A stretch of DNA of 64,000 nt from Dongia rigui (GCF_034044635.1 NZ_JAXCLX010000001.1:2108001-2172000); one strand, 5' to 3'. Counted from the first letter of the stretch, positions 42,428-52,690 are shown. Numbers and translations: made by a program. Notes: a model not told the origin generated them from the letters alone.

Positions 42428-45400
42428 TTACTTCGCCTTCTTGGCCGTGGGCTTGGCCGGCTGATCGGTCAGCGGATGTTCCAGCTTGTCCAGCATCTCT
42501 TTGGGGGCAATCTGCCAGAACTTCTTCTTCTCCTCTGCCCAGTCGTTGAGGATGCTGCCGGCCCATTTCGACTGGGTCTCGGTCGCATGCTCTTCGATAA
42601 GCGACTTCAGGCGGCTCTCCCAATAGGCACTTTCCAGGCGCTGGCTCACCACACTGTCGCCATTGATGCGAAGGGGGAAACGGCCATCCTCATCATAGAC
42701 GAAGGCCATGCCGCCGGACATGCCGGCGGCAAAATTGTCGCCGACGGGGCCGAGGATCACCGCTGTACCACCTGTCATGTATTCGCAGCCATTGGAGCCG
42801 CAGCCCTCGATGACGACATCGGCGCCGGAATTCCGGACGGCGAAACGCTCGCCTGCTTGACCAGCGGCAAAGAGCTTGCCGGCCGTAGCACCATAAAGAA
42901 CCGTGTTGCCGATGATGGTGTTGCGGTTGCTCTCGAGCGGCGAGGAGGGCAGGGTGCGCACCACGATGGTGCCGCCGGAGAGGCCCTTGCCGACATAATC
43001 ATTGGCATCGCCAAAGACCTCGAGCTTCAGTCCCTGCACCGCGAAGGCGCCCAGCGATTGGCCGGCTGACCCACGCAGGCGCACGGTCAGATGGTTGGGC
43101 TTCAACCCCGCCATGCCGAAACGCTTGGTGATATGCGATGAGAGACGCGTGCCGATGGCGCGGTACGTGTTGCGGATATTGTACTGGAGCTGCATCTTCT
43201 CGCCGGCCTGGAACAAGGCCGCCGCATCCGTCACCATGCGGGCGTCGAGCGTATCCGGCACCTCGTTGCGGCCTTCCAGCGTGCAATAGCGCGCCTCGTT
43301 TCCGGGGTCGGCCTGGCTGAGGATGGGATTGAGATCGAGGTCGTCGAGATCGGCAGCGCCGCGGCTCACCTGTTCGATCAGTTCCGTCCGGCCGATCACC
43401 TCATTCAATGTCTTGACGCCGAGCTGCGCCAGAACCTCGCGCACTTCCTCGGCGATGAAGCTGAAGAGGTTGACGACCTTCTCCGGCGTGCCGGTGAATT
43501 TCTCGCGCAGCGCATGGTCCTGCGTGCAGACACCCACGGGGCAGGTATTGGAATGGCATTGCCGCACCATGATGCAGCCCATGGCGACGAGCGAGGCGGT
43601 GCCGATGCCGAATTCCTCGGCACCCAGGATCGCGGCGATGACGACGTCGCGGCCGGTCTTGATGCCGCCATCGGTTCTGAGCTTCACGCGGTGCCGTAGA
43701 CGGTTGAGCGTCAGCACCTGGTGCACTTCCGCCAAACCCATCTCCCACGGGATGCCGGCATATTTGATGCTGGTATGGGGCGAGGCGCCGGTGCCGCCGA
43801 CATGGCCGGAAACCAGGATGACGTCGGCCTTGGCCTTGGCGACACCGGCCGCAATCGTGCCGATGCCGGAACGCGCCACCAGTTTCACGCAGACCTTGGC
43901 TGCGGGGTTGATCTGCTTCAGATCATAAATGAGCTGCGCCAGATCCTCGATCGAATAGATGTCATGGTGCGGCGGCGGCGAGATCAGCGAGACGCCGGGT
44001 GTTGCATGGCGCAGCTTCGCGATCTCGATCGTCACCTTGAAGGCCGGCAGCTGGCCGCCTTCGCCGGGCTTGGCGCCCTGCGCCACCTTGATCTCGATCT
44101 CGCGGCAATTGACCAGATATTCCGCCGTCACGCCGAAGCGGCCCGACGCGATCTGCTTGATCGCCGAATTGGCGTTGTCGCCATTGGCCTGCGGGCGGAA
44201 GCGCAAGGGATCTTCGCCGCCCTCGCCGGAATCGGATTTGGCGCCGATGCGGTTCATGGCGATGTTGAGCGTGCCATGGGCTTCCGGCCCCAACGCACCC
44301 AGGCTCATGCCGGGCGTCACAAAACGCTTGCGGATTTCGGTGATGCTTTCGACCTCGTCGGTCGAAATCGGCGTCGTGCCCGGCACGAAATCGAGAAGGT
44401 CGCGGATGGCCACGGGCGGCAGCTTGGCCACAGCTTCCGAATAGCGCTTGAAGGCCTGATAGGATTCGGTGGCGACGGCCGATTGCAGCGTGTGAATGAG
44501 TTCCGGCGCCCAGGCATGGGTCTCGCCGGATTTGCGGAACTTGTAGAAGCCACCGACCGGCAACGCCACGACGCTCTCGTTCCAGGCGCGCTTATGAAGA
44601 TCGACGACACGGTGCTGGATGCCGGTCATGCCGATGCCGGAGATGCGGCTGGGCATCGACGGGAAATACTCGGCAACGAGCGTACGCGACAGACCCAGCG
44701 CCTCGAAATTGGCGCCGCCGCGATAGGAGGAGATGACCGAGATGCCCATCTTCGACATGACCTTCAAGAGGCCCTGGTCGACGGCGCTGCGGTAATTATC
44801 GAGGCAATCTTCCAGCGCCATTTCGCCGAAAAGGCCGCGCCGCCGCCGGTCCTCGATCGCCGCCTCGGCGACATAGGCGTTGACCGTGGTGGCGCCGACA
44901 CCGATGAGGACCGCGAAATGATGCACGTCGAGGCATTCGCCCGAGCGCACATTGAGGCTGGTGAAGGTGCGGAGCTGCTGGCGCAGCAGATGCACATGCA
45001 CCGCACCCGTCGCCAGAATGGTCGGAATGGCGGCGCGGGTGGCGCTCACATGCTCGTCGGAGAGGATCAGATGCGTCGCGCCGCCACGCACGGCATCCTC
45101 GGCCTGGCGGCGCACCAGCTGGATCGCTTCCCGCAGCGCATTGTCGTTGCCGGTGACATCGAAGGTGCAGTCGATCTCGGCCACACTCTCGCCCATATAG
45201 GCGCGCATCGCCTGGAACTCGGCAGTGGTGAGAACCGGTGAATCCAGCTGCAGCAGGCGGCACTGGCTTTCGTCCTGGTCGAGCACGTTGCCAAGATTGC
45301 CGAGGCGCGTTTTGAGGCTCATCACCCGCTTCTCGCGAAGTGAGTCGATCGGCGGGTTGGTCACCTGGCTGAAATTCTGGCGGAAGAACTGATGGAGACC

Positions 45401-46960
45401 CCGGTAGCGATCGGAAAGGACGGCCAAGGGCGTGTCGTCGCCCATCGAGACGACGGCTTCCTTGGCCTCGTCGACCATCGGCTGCAGCACGACTTCCATG
45501 TCTTCCATGGTGAGGCCGGCTGCAACCTGGCGGCGGCGCAGATAATCCTTCTCGAAGATCGCTGGCTCGCCGCGCGTCTTCTTGATGAGGTCATCGATGA
45601 CGGTGATGTTCTTGACCCAGGCCGAGAAATCGGCGGTCGCCGCCAGTTTGTCGAGGATCGAGTTGTTGTCGTAGAGACGACCTTCCGAAAGATCGAGGGC
45701 CAGCATCTGCCCTGGCCCCAGGCGGCCCTTGGTCTTGAGGCGCGTCTCATCAAGCCGCACCATGCCGGTCTCGGAACCGGCCACCAGGATGCCATCCTCG
45801 GTGATCGCATAGCGCAAGGGTCGCAGGCCGTTTCGGTCGAGGCCAGCCACGACCCAGGTGCCGGCGAAGCCGCAGATGGCCGCCGGCCCGTCCCAGGGCT
45901 CCATCACCGAATTGCAGTAGCTGAACATGTCCTTGATGTTCTGCGGCATGGTCACGCGCCCGTCCCAGACATCGGGGATGAGCAGGCTTTTCACCATGGG
46001 CAGCGGCCGCTCATGGGTGGTCAAGATTTCGAACACATTGTCGAGCTGCGCCGAATCCGATCCGCCCGCCTGGATGACGGGCTTCAGATCGTTCATGCGG
46101 TCGCCATAGACGCTGGAATAGAGCCGCGTCTCATGGGCGCTCATCCAGTTGACATTGCCTTTCAGCGTGTTGATCTCGCCATTGTGGGCGATGACGCGGA
46201 AGGGCTGGGCAAGCGACCAGGTCGGGAAGGTGTTGGTCGAATAGCGCTGGTGATAGATGGCAAAGTTCGAGACGAAGCGCTCGTCGAGAAGATCGGGATA
46301 GAACGATGTCAACTGTTCGGCGAGGAACATGCCCTTATAGATGACCGAGCGGCAGGAGAGGGAGCAGATGTAAAGCTCCGGCACCTGGGAAGCGACGGCC
46401 GCCCGCTCGATGCGGCGGCGAATGACATAAAGATCGGTCTCGAAATCTTCTTCCGATACGCCGCGCGAATTGGCGATCATGATCTGCTCGATCTCAGGCC
46501 GCGTCGCATTGGCCTTCTCGCCGATGATCGAGATGTCGATTGGCACCTGGCGCCAGCCATAGATGGTGTAGCCGGCATTGAGGATTTCCTGCTCGACGAT
46601 GACGCGGCAGCTTTCTTGTTTGCCCAGATCGTTGCGCGGCAGGAAGATCTGCCCGACCGCAAACTTGCCCGGCTGCAAGGTCTGCCCAGCGCGGCGGATG
46701 AAATCCTCGAAAAAGGCATGCGGGATCTGCACATGAATGCCGGCACCGTCGCCGGTCTTCCCGTCGGCATCGACGGCACCGCGGTGCCACACGGCTTTCA
46801 GCGCCTCGATACCCATCAAGACCACTTCGCGCCGCGGCTTGCCGTCGAGGGCTGCGATGAGGCCGACGCCGCAGGCATCGCCTTCATCGGCCGGGTCATA
46901 CATGCCGTTGGCGTGAAGATGCGCGGCGTTCTTCTGGAAGAGTTCGATTTCCTGCGACAT
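42428..46960 (-). CDS. gltB: Glutamate synthase (NADPH), large subunit
   Basis: A 1510-residue GOGAT large subunit. The N-terminal amidotransferase Cys30 follows a 29-residue propeptide (DEGDACGVGLIAAL), then the FMN synthase barrel and the [3Fe-4S] cysteines in CIMVRQCHSNTCPVGVC, then the C-terminal beta-helix with repeated Gly-rich turns. It moves the amide of glutamine through an internal tunnel to 2-oxoglutarate. The start at 46960 (MSQEIELFQKN) is 11 bases after the gltD stop; in-frame sequence upstream belongs to gltD. Confidence 0.97.
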   Translation of the reverse strand: MSQEIELFQKNAAHLHANGMYDPADEGDACGVGLIAALDGKPRREVVLMGIEALKAVWHRGAVDADGKTGDGAGIHVQIPHAFFEDFIRRAGQTLQPGKFAVGQIFLPRNDLGKQESCRVIVEQEILNAGYTIYGWRQVPIDISIIGEKANATRPEIEQIMIANSRGVSEEDFETDLYVIRRRIERAAVASQVPELYICSLSCRSVIYKGMFLAEQLTSFYPDLLDERFVSNFAIYHQRYSTNTFPTWSLAQPFRVIAHNGEINTLKGNVNWMSAHETRLYSSVYGDRMNDLKPVIQAGGSDSAQLDNVFEILTTHERPLPMVKSLLIPDVWDGRVTMPQNIKDMFSYCNSVMEPWDGPAAICGFAGTWVVAGLDRNGLRPLRYAITEDGILVAGSETGMVRLDETRLKTKGRLGPGQMLALDLSEGRLYDNNSILDKLAATADFSAWVKNITVIDDLIKKTRGEPAIFEKDYLRRRQVAAGLTMEDMEVVLQPMVDEAKEAVVSMGDDTPLAVLSDRYRGLHQFFRQNFSQVTNPPIDSLREKRVMSLKTRLGNLGNVLDQDESQCRLLQLDSPVLTTAEFQAMRAYMGESVAEIDCTFDVTGNDNALREAIQLVRRQAEDAVRGGATHLILSDEHVSATRAAIPTILATGAVHVHLLRQQLRTFTSLNVRSGECLDVHHFAVLIGVGATTVNAYVAEAAIEDRRRRGLFGEMALEDCLDNYRSAVDQGLLKVMSKMGISVISSYRGGANFEALGLSRTLVAEYFPSMPSRISGIGMTGIQHRVVDLHKRAWNESVVALPVGGFYKFRKSGETHAWAPELIHTLQSAVATESYQAFKRYSEAVAKLPPVAIRDLLDFVPGTTPISTDEVESITEIRKRFVTPGMSLGALGPEAHGTLNIAMNRIGAKSDSGEGGEDPLRFRPQANGDNANSAIKQIASGRFGVTAEYLVNCREIEIKVAQGAKPGEGGQLPAFKVTIEIAKLRHATPGVSLISPPPHHDIYSIEDLAQLIYDLKQINPAAKVCVKLVARSGIGTIAAGVAKAKADVILVSGHVGGTGASPHTSIKYAGIPWEMGLAEVHQVLTLNRLRHRVKLRTDGGIKTGRDVVIAAILGAEEFGIGTASLVAMGCIMVRQCHSNTCPVGVCTQDHALREKFTGTPEKVVNLFSFIAEEVREVLAQLGVKTLNEVIGRTELIEQVSRGAADLDDLDLNPILSQADPGNEARYCTLEGRNEVPDTLDARMVTDAAALFQAGEKMQLQYNIRNTYRAIGTRLSSHITKRFGMAGLKPNHLTVRLRGSAGQSLGAFAVQGLKLEVFGDANDYVGKGLSGGTIVVRTLPSSPLESNRNTIIGNTVLYGATAGKLFAAGQAGERFAVRNSGADVVIEGCGSNGCEYMTGGTAVILGPVGDNFAAGMSGGMAFVYDEDGRFPLRINGDSVVSQRLESAYWESRLKSLIEEHATETQSKWAGSILNDWAEEKKKFWQIAPKEMLDKLEHPLTDQPAKPTAKKAK

Positions 46961-46971
46961 GGCTTTCGTCC

Positions 46972-48414
46972 TTACTCCGCCGCGACCTTGCGCGCGTTTT
47001 CCCTCAGATATGCCTCGATCCCGGCGGCGGCGTCGCGGCCATCGCGGATCGCCCAGACCACCAGTGAGGCACCGCGCACGATATCGCCGGCAGCGAACAC
47101 GCCGGGGATGGTGGTGGTGAGGTTGCGCCAGTTGATGCGCACCGTGTTGGCCTTGGTGACCGAGAGGGCCGGGGCTTTGAGGCGCTGCGGCAGGTCTTCC
47201 GGCTCGAAGCCCAAGGCTTTCACCACCAGATCGGCCGGCATGTCGAAGGCCGAGCCGTCGATGACGCGTGGTGTCTGCCGGCCGGTGGCATCGGCCATAC
47301 CGAGATGAATGCGCTCGGCACGCACCGCCTTCACCTTGCCGACCTCGTCGTCGAGGAACGCGGCCGGCGCCGACTGCCAGATGAATTCGACGCCCTCTTC
47401 CTCGGCGTTCTGCACCTCGCGCTGCGAGCCCGGCATGTTGGCGCGGTCGCGGCGGTAAAGGCACTTCACCGATTTGGCGCCCTGGCGAATGGCTGTGCGC
47501 ACGCAATCCATCGCCGTATCGCCGCCGCCGATGACGACCACATTCTTGCCCTTGGCATTGAGCTCGCCGCTGGCGATCTCGGCCACCTGATCGCCGAGGC
47601 CGTCGCGGTTGGCGGCGGTCAGGTATTGCAACGCCGGCACGATGCCCTTCGCCCCGGAACCGGGGGCAGCAAGATCACGCGCCTTATAGACGCCGGTTGC
47701 GATCAGCACCGCGTCATGCCGGGCGCGCAGATCGTCGAGGCTGATGTCGCGGCCGATCTCGACACCCAGCTCGAACTTGATGCCGCTTTCGCGCAGCAGC
47801 CTTTCGCGCCGCGCCACCACCTGCTTGTCGAGCTTGAAATTGGGAATGCCGTAGATGAGCAGGCCGCCGACGCGGTCATAGCGGTCATAGATCGTGACCT
47901 GATAGCCCTTGCGGCGCAAAGCCTCGCCGGCGGCAAGGCCTGCGGGACCGGCGCCGATGATGCCGACGCTCTGCGCCAGTTCGTGGCTGGGCTTCACCGG
48001 CTGCACCCAGCCCATTTCGAAGGCGGTGTCGGTCACATGCTTTTCGATGGCGCCGATGGTGACCGTGCCGTGGCCGGACTGCTCGATGACGCAGTTCCCC
48101 TCGCACAAACGGTCCTGCGGGCAGATGCGGCCGCAGATCTCGGGGAAGGTGTTGGTGGCGGCCGAGATCTCATAGGCCTCCTCCAGGCGCCCCTCGGCGG
48201 TCAGTTTCAGCCAGTCCGGGATGTTGTTGTTGAGCGGGCAATGCACCTGGCAGAAGGGCACGCCGCATTGCGAGCAGCGGCTGGCCTGGGTTTGGGCAAA
48301 GCGGGCGGCGAAATCGGCATAGATCTCGGCAAAATCGGTGCGGCGCTCGTCGGCTTTGCGCTTATCCGGCATGGCGCGGGCGACGGACACGAATTTCAGC
48401 AATTTTTCCGCCAT
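46972..48414 (-). CDS. gltD: Glutamate synthase (NADPH), small subunit
   Basis: A 480-residue flavoprotein supplying electrons from NADPH to GltB. The N-terminal Fe-S cysteines are in RCSQCGVPFCQVHCPLNNNIPDW and CGRICPQDRLCEGNC; the FAD motif is VGIIGAGPAGLAAGEAL and the NADPH motif VVVIGGGDTAMDC; GVFAAGDIVRG closes the FAD domain. GAGGAAGCC precedes the ATG at 48414. It is transcribed ahead of gltB, the order known from Azospirillum-type operons. Confidence 0.96.
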   Translation of the reverse strand: MAEKLLKFVSVARAMPDKRKADERRTDFAEIYADFAARFAQTQASRCSQCGVPFCQVHCPLNNNIPDWLKLTAEGRLEEAYEISAATNTFPEICGRICPQDRLCEGNCVIEQSGHGTVTIGAIEKHVTDTAFEMGWVQPVKPSHELAQSVGIIGAGPAGLAAGEALRRKGYQVTIYDRYDRVGGLLIYGIPNFKLDKQVVARRERLLRESGIKFELGVEIGRDISLDDLRARHDAVLIATGVYKARDLAAPGSGAKGIVPALQYLTAANRDGLGDQVAEIASGELNAKGKNVVVIGGGDTAMDCVRTAIRQGAKSVKCLYRRDRANMPGSQREVQNAEEEGVEFIWQSAPAAFLDDEVGKVKAVRAERIHLGMADATGRQTPRVIDGSAFDMPADLVVKALGFEPEDLPQRLKAPALSVTKANTVRINWRNLTTTIPGVFAAGDIVRGASLVVWAIRDGRDAAAGIEAYLRENARKVAAE

Positions 48415-48734
48415 GGCTTCCTCTGCTTTGGCTCGCCGATTTGGCCCCGGATCGGGGCGAATGGCCCGACACATTAGCAGGCTCTTTTGTCAGATCAATG
48501 AAGATTTGACCAGTTAAGACAGGTAAGCTGACTTATAATTCGTCCGAGAGGTCAAGAATAGCCTCGGAGGACTCCTGTCGGGTGGTTTGCGCCGGATAAT
48601 AGGTCCGATATGTGACTAATTATCCAATCGGCAGCTTTTCCGCCCCATGCTATAAGCCAACGCACTGATTCACTTGAGACTCTGAGAAAAGCGGCCGGTT
48701 GGCCGCGCCGAAGCCGCCAGGGGATGGTTGCCGC
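48415..48734. other. 320-base divergent promoter region between gltD and uppP
   Basis: AT-richer than the genes. TATAAT occurs at 48534-48539 on the + strand and TTGACC at 48506-48511, but their spacing (22 bases) is too wide for one promoter. No gene, NtrC-like or sigma-54 site could be assigned with confidence. Confidence 0.4.
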
Positions 48735-49556
48735 GTGCCGAACATCGACATCCTTGTCCTCGCCATCGTGCAGGGCATCACGGAATTCCTGCCCATCTCC
48801 TCGTCCGGCCATCTCATCCTTGTGCCGAAGCTGTTCTGCTGGCCGGATCAGGGCCTGACCCTCGATGTCGCGGCCCATGTCGGTACGCTGGTCGCCGTGC
48901 TGATCTATTTCTGGCGCGATGTCGGCAACATGGCCGGCGGCCTGGCGAAACTCGCCCGTGGCAAGCGCGACAACCGCGCCCGCATGGTCTGGCTGCTCCT
49001 GGTCGCCTCCGTCCCCGCCCTGGCCATCGGCTTCGCCCTCGATAAATGGGCCGGCGATGCCTTGCGGGACGATCGCATCATCGCCGCAACACTGATCGGG
49101 TTCGGCATCCTGCTCTACATCGCCGACCGTGTCGGCCTCACCGTGCGCCGCATCGAACACATGACCGCCGGATCGGCCCTGGCGATCGGGTTTTTCCAAT
49201 GCCTCGCCTTCGTGCCCGGCACCAGCCGCTCGGGCATCACCATGACCATGGCAAGGATCCTGGGTTACGAGCGCAAGGAAGCGGCGCGGTTTTCCTTCCT
49301 GCTGTCCATCCCGACCATTGCGGCGGCCGGCCTCTATAAAGGCATCGAACTGGTGCGCTCCGGCAATTTTGCCGAAATGGAGCGGGCCGTGATGATGGCG
49401 GGCTTCTCTGCCGTCACCGGCTTCCTCGCCATCGCCTTCATGATGTACTGGCTGCGTCGTGCCAGCTTCGCTCCCTTCGTCGTCTATCGCATCGCGCTGG
49501 GTGGCGTGTTGTTGTGGGCGATCTATGGCGGCGGCTGGCAGAGCGTCTGTTCCTAA
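48735..49556 (+). CDS. uppP: Undecaprenyl-diphosphatase
   Basis: A 273-residue polytopic membrane phosphatase (BacA/UppP) that recycles the C55 lipid carrier for cell-wall and polysaccharide synthesis. The active-site motifs are ITEFLPISSSGHLIL near residue 20 and FVPGTSRSGITM in the middle. The start is taken at GTG 48735 (VPNIDILVLAIVQG); upstream in-frame TTG at 48699 has no ribosome-binding site. Divergent from gltD. A membrane glycosyltransferase-like gene follows. Confidence 0.92.
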   Translation: MPNIDILVLAIVQGITEFLPISSSGHLILVPKLFCWPDQGLTLDVAAHVGTLVAVLIYFWRDVGNMAGGLAKLARGKRDNRARMVWLLLVASVPALAIGFALDKWAGDALRDDRIIAATLIGFGILLYIADRVGLTVRRIEHMTAGSALAIGFFQCLAFVPGTSRSGITMTMARILGYERKEAARFSFLLSIPTIAAAGLYKGIELVRSGNFAEMERAVMMAGFSAVTGFLAIAFMMYWLRRASFAPFVVYRIALGGVLLWAIYGGGWQSVCS

Positions 49557-49576
49557 GAAACTGCGGTATCTGCCTC

Positions 49577-50821
49577 ATGACCATGCCGTCACACACCCAT
49601 TCGCGCCTCGCCCTGCTATCTGAGGTTGAAGATAACGGACGCACAATCGGCCCGCTTGCATTTGCCAACATCCTCGTCGTCATTGCCTTGATCGCGCAAT
49701 GGACCTATGCGGCGGTGACCGGGGATCTCCATTTTCGCGGCCACATGATCGGCCTCGATTTCGTCAACACCTGGCTGGGGGCCAAACTGGCCTGGGCGGG
49801 CGATGTCGCGCCGCTGTTCGATTTCAATGCCTATAACGCGTTGCTGCGCGATCTTTTTGGCGCCGACTTCCCCGCGCATATGTGGTCATACCCGCCGCAT
49901 CTTCTGCCGCTGGTGGCGGTCTTCGGGACGATGCCTTATGCGCTGGCCTATGCGCTGTGGTGTTTCCTCACCTGGCTGATTGCGCTGGCCGGCGGCCGGG
50001 CGCTGGGCTTTCGCGGCGTCGATCTGCTGCTGCTCCTAACATCCCCCGCCATCGCCATGAACATCATCGCCGGACAGACGGGTGCGCTGGCCAGCGGCTG
50101 CCTGATGCTGGCCTTGGGCCTCTCGGCGCGACGCCCGCTCGCAGCGGGCCTTGCCGCAGCGGTGCTGACGGTAAAGCCGCAACTCGGCCTGCTGCTGCCG
50201 GTCGAATGGCTGCTCCGTCGCCGCGTGCCCGCCATCCTTGCCGCCATGCTTGGCACGGTGCTGCTGGTCGGCATCAGTCTCATCTTTCCGGGATTGGCGG
50301 CCTGGCAGGGCTTCCTCGATGTCACGATGCCGGCGATGCAGACGGTCATGCTGTCCGGCGACCTGACGGCCGCCAAGCTCATGCAGCCGAACTGGTCCAG
50401 CGCGCTGCAACTCCTTGGTCTGGCGCGCGGCCTGGCGGTCACCGTGCAATGGCTGGTGGCACTTGTCTTCGTCGCCTGGTGGCTGCGCACGAGCGCGAGG
50501 CTTGGCAGGATCGCAGATGACGGGGAACGCGCGCGGCTGCGGACGGCGTCGCTTCTGATCGTCAGCGCGCTGGTAACGCCCTACATCCACAATTACGATT
50601 TGGTGCTGGTGGTCCCCGTCGTGCTCTGGGCCTGGCGCGATCCAGCGGTACTGGCGCTGCCGCATCGGTACCGGCGCTTGCTGCTCATCCTGGTCTGGCT
50701 GCTGCCGTGGATCATGATACCGCTCCATGAAGCGCGCATCATCCTGGCGCCGGTCGCCACGACGCTGCTGGCCGCCCTGCTGCTGCGCCAGGCCAACCGC
50801 CGCCTTGCCGGCGGCCGATGA
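49577..50821 (+). CDS. GT87-like polytopic membrane glycosyltransferase (DUF2029)
   Basis: A 414-residue membrane protein with about ten hydrophobic segments. The first loop holds IGLDFVNTWLGAKLAWAGDVAPLFD, resembling the Asp-containing catalytic loop of GT-C enzymes using polyprenyl-phosphate sugars (GT87/DUF2029), and LTVKPQLGLLLPVEWLLRRR follows. It lies 20 bases after uppP, which recycles polyprenyl phosphate, so a functional link is plausible. The acceptor is unknown. Start ATG at 49577; a second ATG lies two codons on. Confidence 0.75.
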   Translation: MTMPSHTHSRLALLSEVEDNGRTIGPLAFANILVVIALIAQWTYAAVTGDLHFRGHMIGLDFVNTWLGAKLAWAGDVAPLFDFNAYNALLRDLFGADFPAHMWSYPPHLLPLVAVFGTMPYALAYALWCFLTWLIALAGGRALGFRGVDLLLLLTSPAIAMNIIAGQTGALASGCLMLALGLSARRPLAAGLAAAVLTVKPQLGLLLPVEWLLRRRVPAILAAMLGTVLLVGISLIFPGLAAWQGFLDVTMPAMQTVMLSGDLTAAKLMQPNWSSALQLLGLARGLAVTVQWLVALVFVAWWLRTSARLGRIADDGERARLRTASLLIVSALVTPYIHNYDLVLVVPVVLWAWRDPAVLALPHRYRRLLLILVWLLPWIMIPLHEARIILAPVATTLLAALLLRQANRRLAGGR

Positions 50822-50986
50822 ATTTCGCTGATAGATTCTTTTGAACCGGGTGCAGGGGTAAGGCGACAGAGATTCCGGCAGCCGAGTCCGGCCGGCCGTC
50901 CCCTGTGCTAGGGCGGCTGCCTCGGGTGTCGCCGCCGGATCCCCAAGGTTCGGCAGCGGCGCCCGATTTCTATTGCGCAGCCCGCT

Positions 50987-51721
50987 CTATTGCGCAGCCT
51001 TGGCGCGGCTGCGAACCAGCCCCATCCAATTGTCATAGAGCTGCCTGGCGGCGCGGTTGAAGTCCGGCATCAGGCCGGCTGCTTCATCGCGCAGGCGTGG
51101 CAGGGCGCCGCTGCCCAACGTTGCATCCAGCGAACAGGCATAGGCCGGGACATCGCCCCATTCCGGTACCGTGCGGCTCGTGAGCTCGACATGATATTGC
51201 AGGCCATAGGCGTGCCGACCAATGCGCATCGCCTGGTGCGGACAAACGGGCGATGACGCCAGCACGACGGCGCCTGGCGGCAAGGCCTGCACCTCGGCGC
51301 CGTGCCATTGCAGCGCCTTCTGCACGGGCGCCATGCCGGCAAAGATCGGATCGGCGCGGCCCTGCGCCGTCAGTTCGACATCAAGGATCCCAACCTCCGG
51401 CGCCGTCATCTTGCTGACGCTGCCGCCCAACGCGGCACCCAACAGCTGATGACCCAGGCACAGGCCCAGATACGGCATGTTGCGCGCCTCTACCGCTTCG
51501 CGGATGGCGGCCTTCTCGGCGACCAGCCAGGGATGCTGCTCTTCCTCCCACACATCCATCGGCCCACCCATGACCCAGAGCGCGTCATAGCGGTCGAGCG
51601 GCGGAATGCGCGCGCCCTCATCCAACTCGATGGCGTCATAGGCGATGCCATCGGCCGTGAGGAAATCGCGCAAGATGCCCGGATGTTCGCAGGCGATGTG
51701 TTGGAAGACCAGGAACCGCAT
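50987..51721 (-). CDS. Class I glutamine amidotransferase-like protein
   Basis: A 244-residue GATase1 domain protein: nucleophile Cys in LGLCLGHQLLGAALGG (about residue 88), His and Glu in GLQYHVE. The N-terminus MRFLVFQHIACEHPGILRDFL and the loop DALWVMGGPMDVWEEE match the YfeJ/GMP-synthase-like branch of stand-alone GATases. It may be a glutamine amidotransferase component or a gamma-glutamyl hydrolase. It lies after the NDUFA9-like gene on the minus strand, 27 bases on. Confidence 0.83.
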   Translation of the reverse strand: MRFLVFQHIACEHPGILRDFLTADGIAYDAIELDEGARIPPLDRYDALWVMGGPMDVWEEEQHPWLVAEKAAIREAVEARNMPYLGLCLGHQLLGAALGGSVSKMTAPEVGILDVELTAQGRADPIFAGMAPVQKALQWHGAEVQALPPGAVVLASSPVCPHQAMRIGRHAYGLQYHVELTSRTVPEWGDVPAYACSLDATLGSGALPRLRDEAAGLMPDFNRAARQLYDNWMGLVRSRAKAAQ

Positions 51722-51748
51722 GCTGAACCTCCGCGTGGGGGTGGTGGA

Positions 51749-52690
51749 TCAAGCCTTGTTGTAAAAGCCCAGCGGCCGGTACTGATCGAGATAACTGGGC
51801 AGCACCGATTCCAACGTCGTCGGCGTGATGCCGAGATCAGGGAGGCCAGGCGTGTTCGCCGTCGCCACATTGTCGCGCTTCAACAACCGCACCTGATCGA
51901 CCGTGAGCGGTGGAATGGGCAGCAATTGCAGGAACGTGGCATTGAGCGAGGCAAGTGCAAAGGGCAGCGGCAACAGCAGGCGGCAGCGGCCGATTTCCTT
52001 CAGCAACAACTCCATCAACGCGCGGAAGGTATAGACGCGGGGACCGGCGAGTTCATAGGTCTTACCTGCCGTGCCGGCATCCTGCAGCGCCGTCTCGACG
52101 GCCGTCGCGACATCGCCGACGAAGACCGGCTGGAACCTGGTGTGGCCGCCGCCGATCAGCGGCAAGGCCGGCGACATCATCGCCATGCGCGCAAAGCGGT
52201 TGAAGAAATCATCCTCGGCACCGAACACGATCGAGGGGCGCAAGATAGTGGCGCCGGGGAAGGCCAGATTCACCGCCTGCTCGCCAGCCGCCTTCGAGCG
52301 GGCATAGAGCGCATCCGATTTCGAATCGGCGCCGATCGCCGATATCTGAATGAAGCGCGTGGCGCCGGCAGCCTTGGCCGCCGCCGCAACCCGCGCGGGA
52401 CCTTTGGCCTGAACGGAATCGAAGCTCTGCCTGCCCGATTGATAAAGAATGCCGACCAGATTGACGACGGCATCGGCACCGGCAACGGCCGCCGCCACTG
52501 AACGGTCGTCGCGGATATTGGCGGCGATCGGCGTCACCTGGCCCACATCGCCGCTGGTCTTCAAGAACAAGGCTTCGTTCGGGCGGCGCACCGCGACCCG
52601 CACCTGCCAGCCGGCGCGCGCCAGCCGCTGCACCACATAACGGCCGATGAAGCCCGAGCCGCCGAAAACGGTTACCAGACCGCGTGCCAT
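51749..52690 (-). CDS. NDUFA9-like atypical short-chain dehydrogenase
   Basis: A 313-residue extended/atypical SDR with the NAD(P) motif VTVFGGSGFIGRYVVQRLARAG at residues 7-28 and conserved DAVVNLVGILYQSG, RFIQISAIGADSKSDALYARSKAAGE (Y-x-x-x-K) and FPGATILRPSIVFGAED. The pattern matches the complex I NDUFA9-like subfamily of alphaproteobacteria, which may support complex I assembly or quinone synthesis. AGGATC precedes the ATG at 52690. Confidence 0.82.
   Translation of the reverse strand: MARGLVTVFGGSGFIGRYVVQRLARAGWQVRVAVRRPNEALFLKTSGDVGQVTPIAANIRDDRSVAAAVAGADAVVNLVGILYQSGRQSFDSVQAKGPARVAAAAKAAGATRFIQISAIGADSKSDALYARSKAAGEQAVNLAFPGATILRPSIVFGAEDDFFNRFARMAMMSPALPLIGGGHTRFQPVFVGDVATAVETALQDAGTAGKTYELAGPRVYTFRALMELLLKEIGRCRLLLPLPFALASLNATFLQLLPIPPLTVDQVRLLKRDNVATANTPGLPDLGITPTTLESVLPSYLDQYRPLGFYNKA

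Noticed and set aside
48506-48539. TTGACC and TATAAT as a promoter for uppP
   Set aside because: The 22-base spacing is too wide for sigma-70.
48552-49199. A 215-residue minus-strand frame opposite uppP
   Set aside because: uppP has the diagnostic EFLPISSSGHL and PGTSRSG motifs; the antisense frame has only Asp/His/Gly-rich shadow composition.
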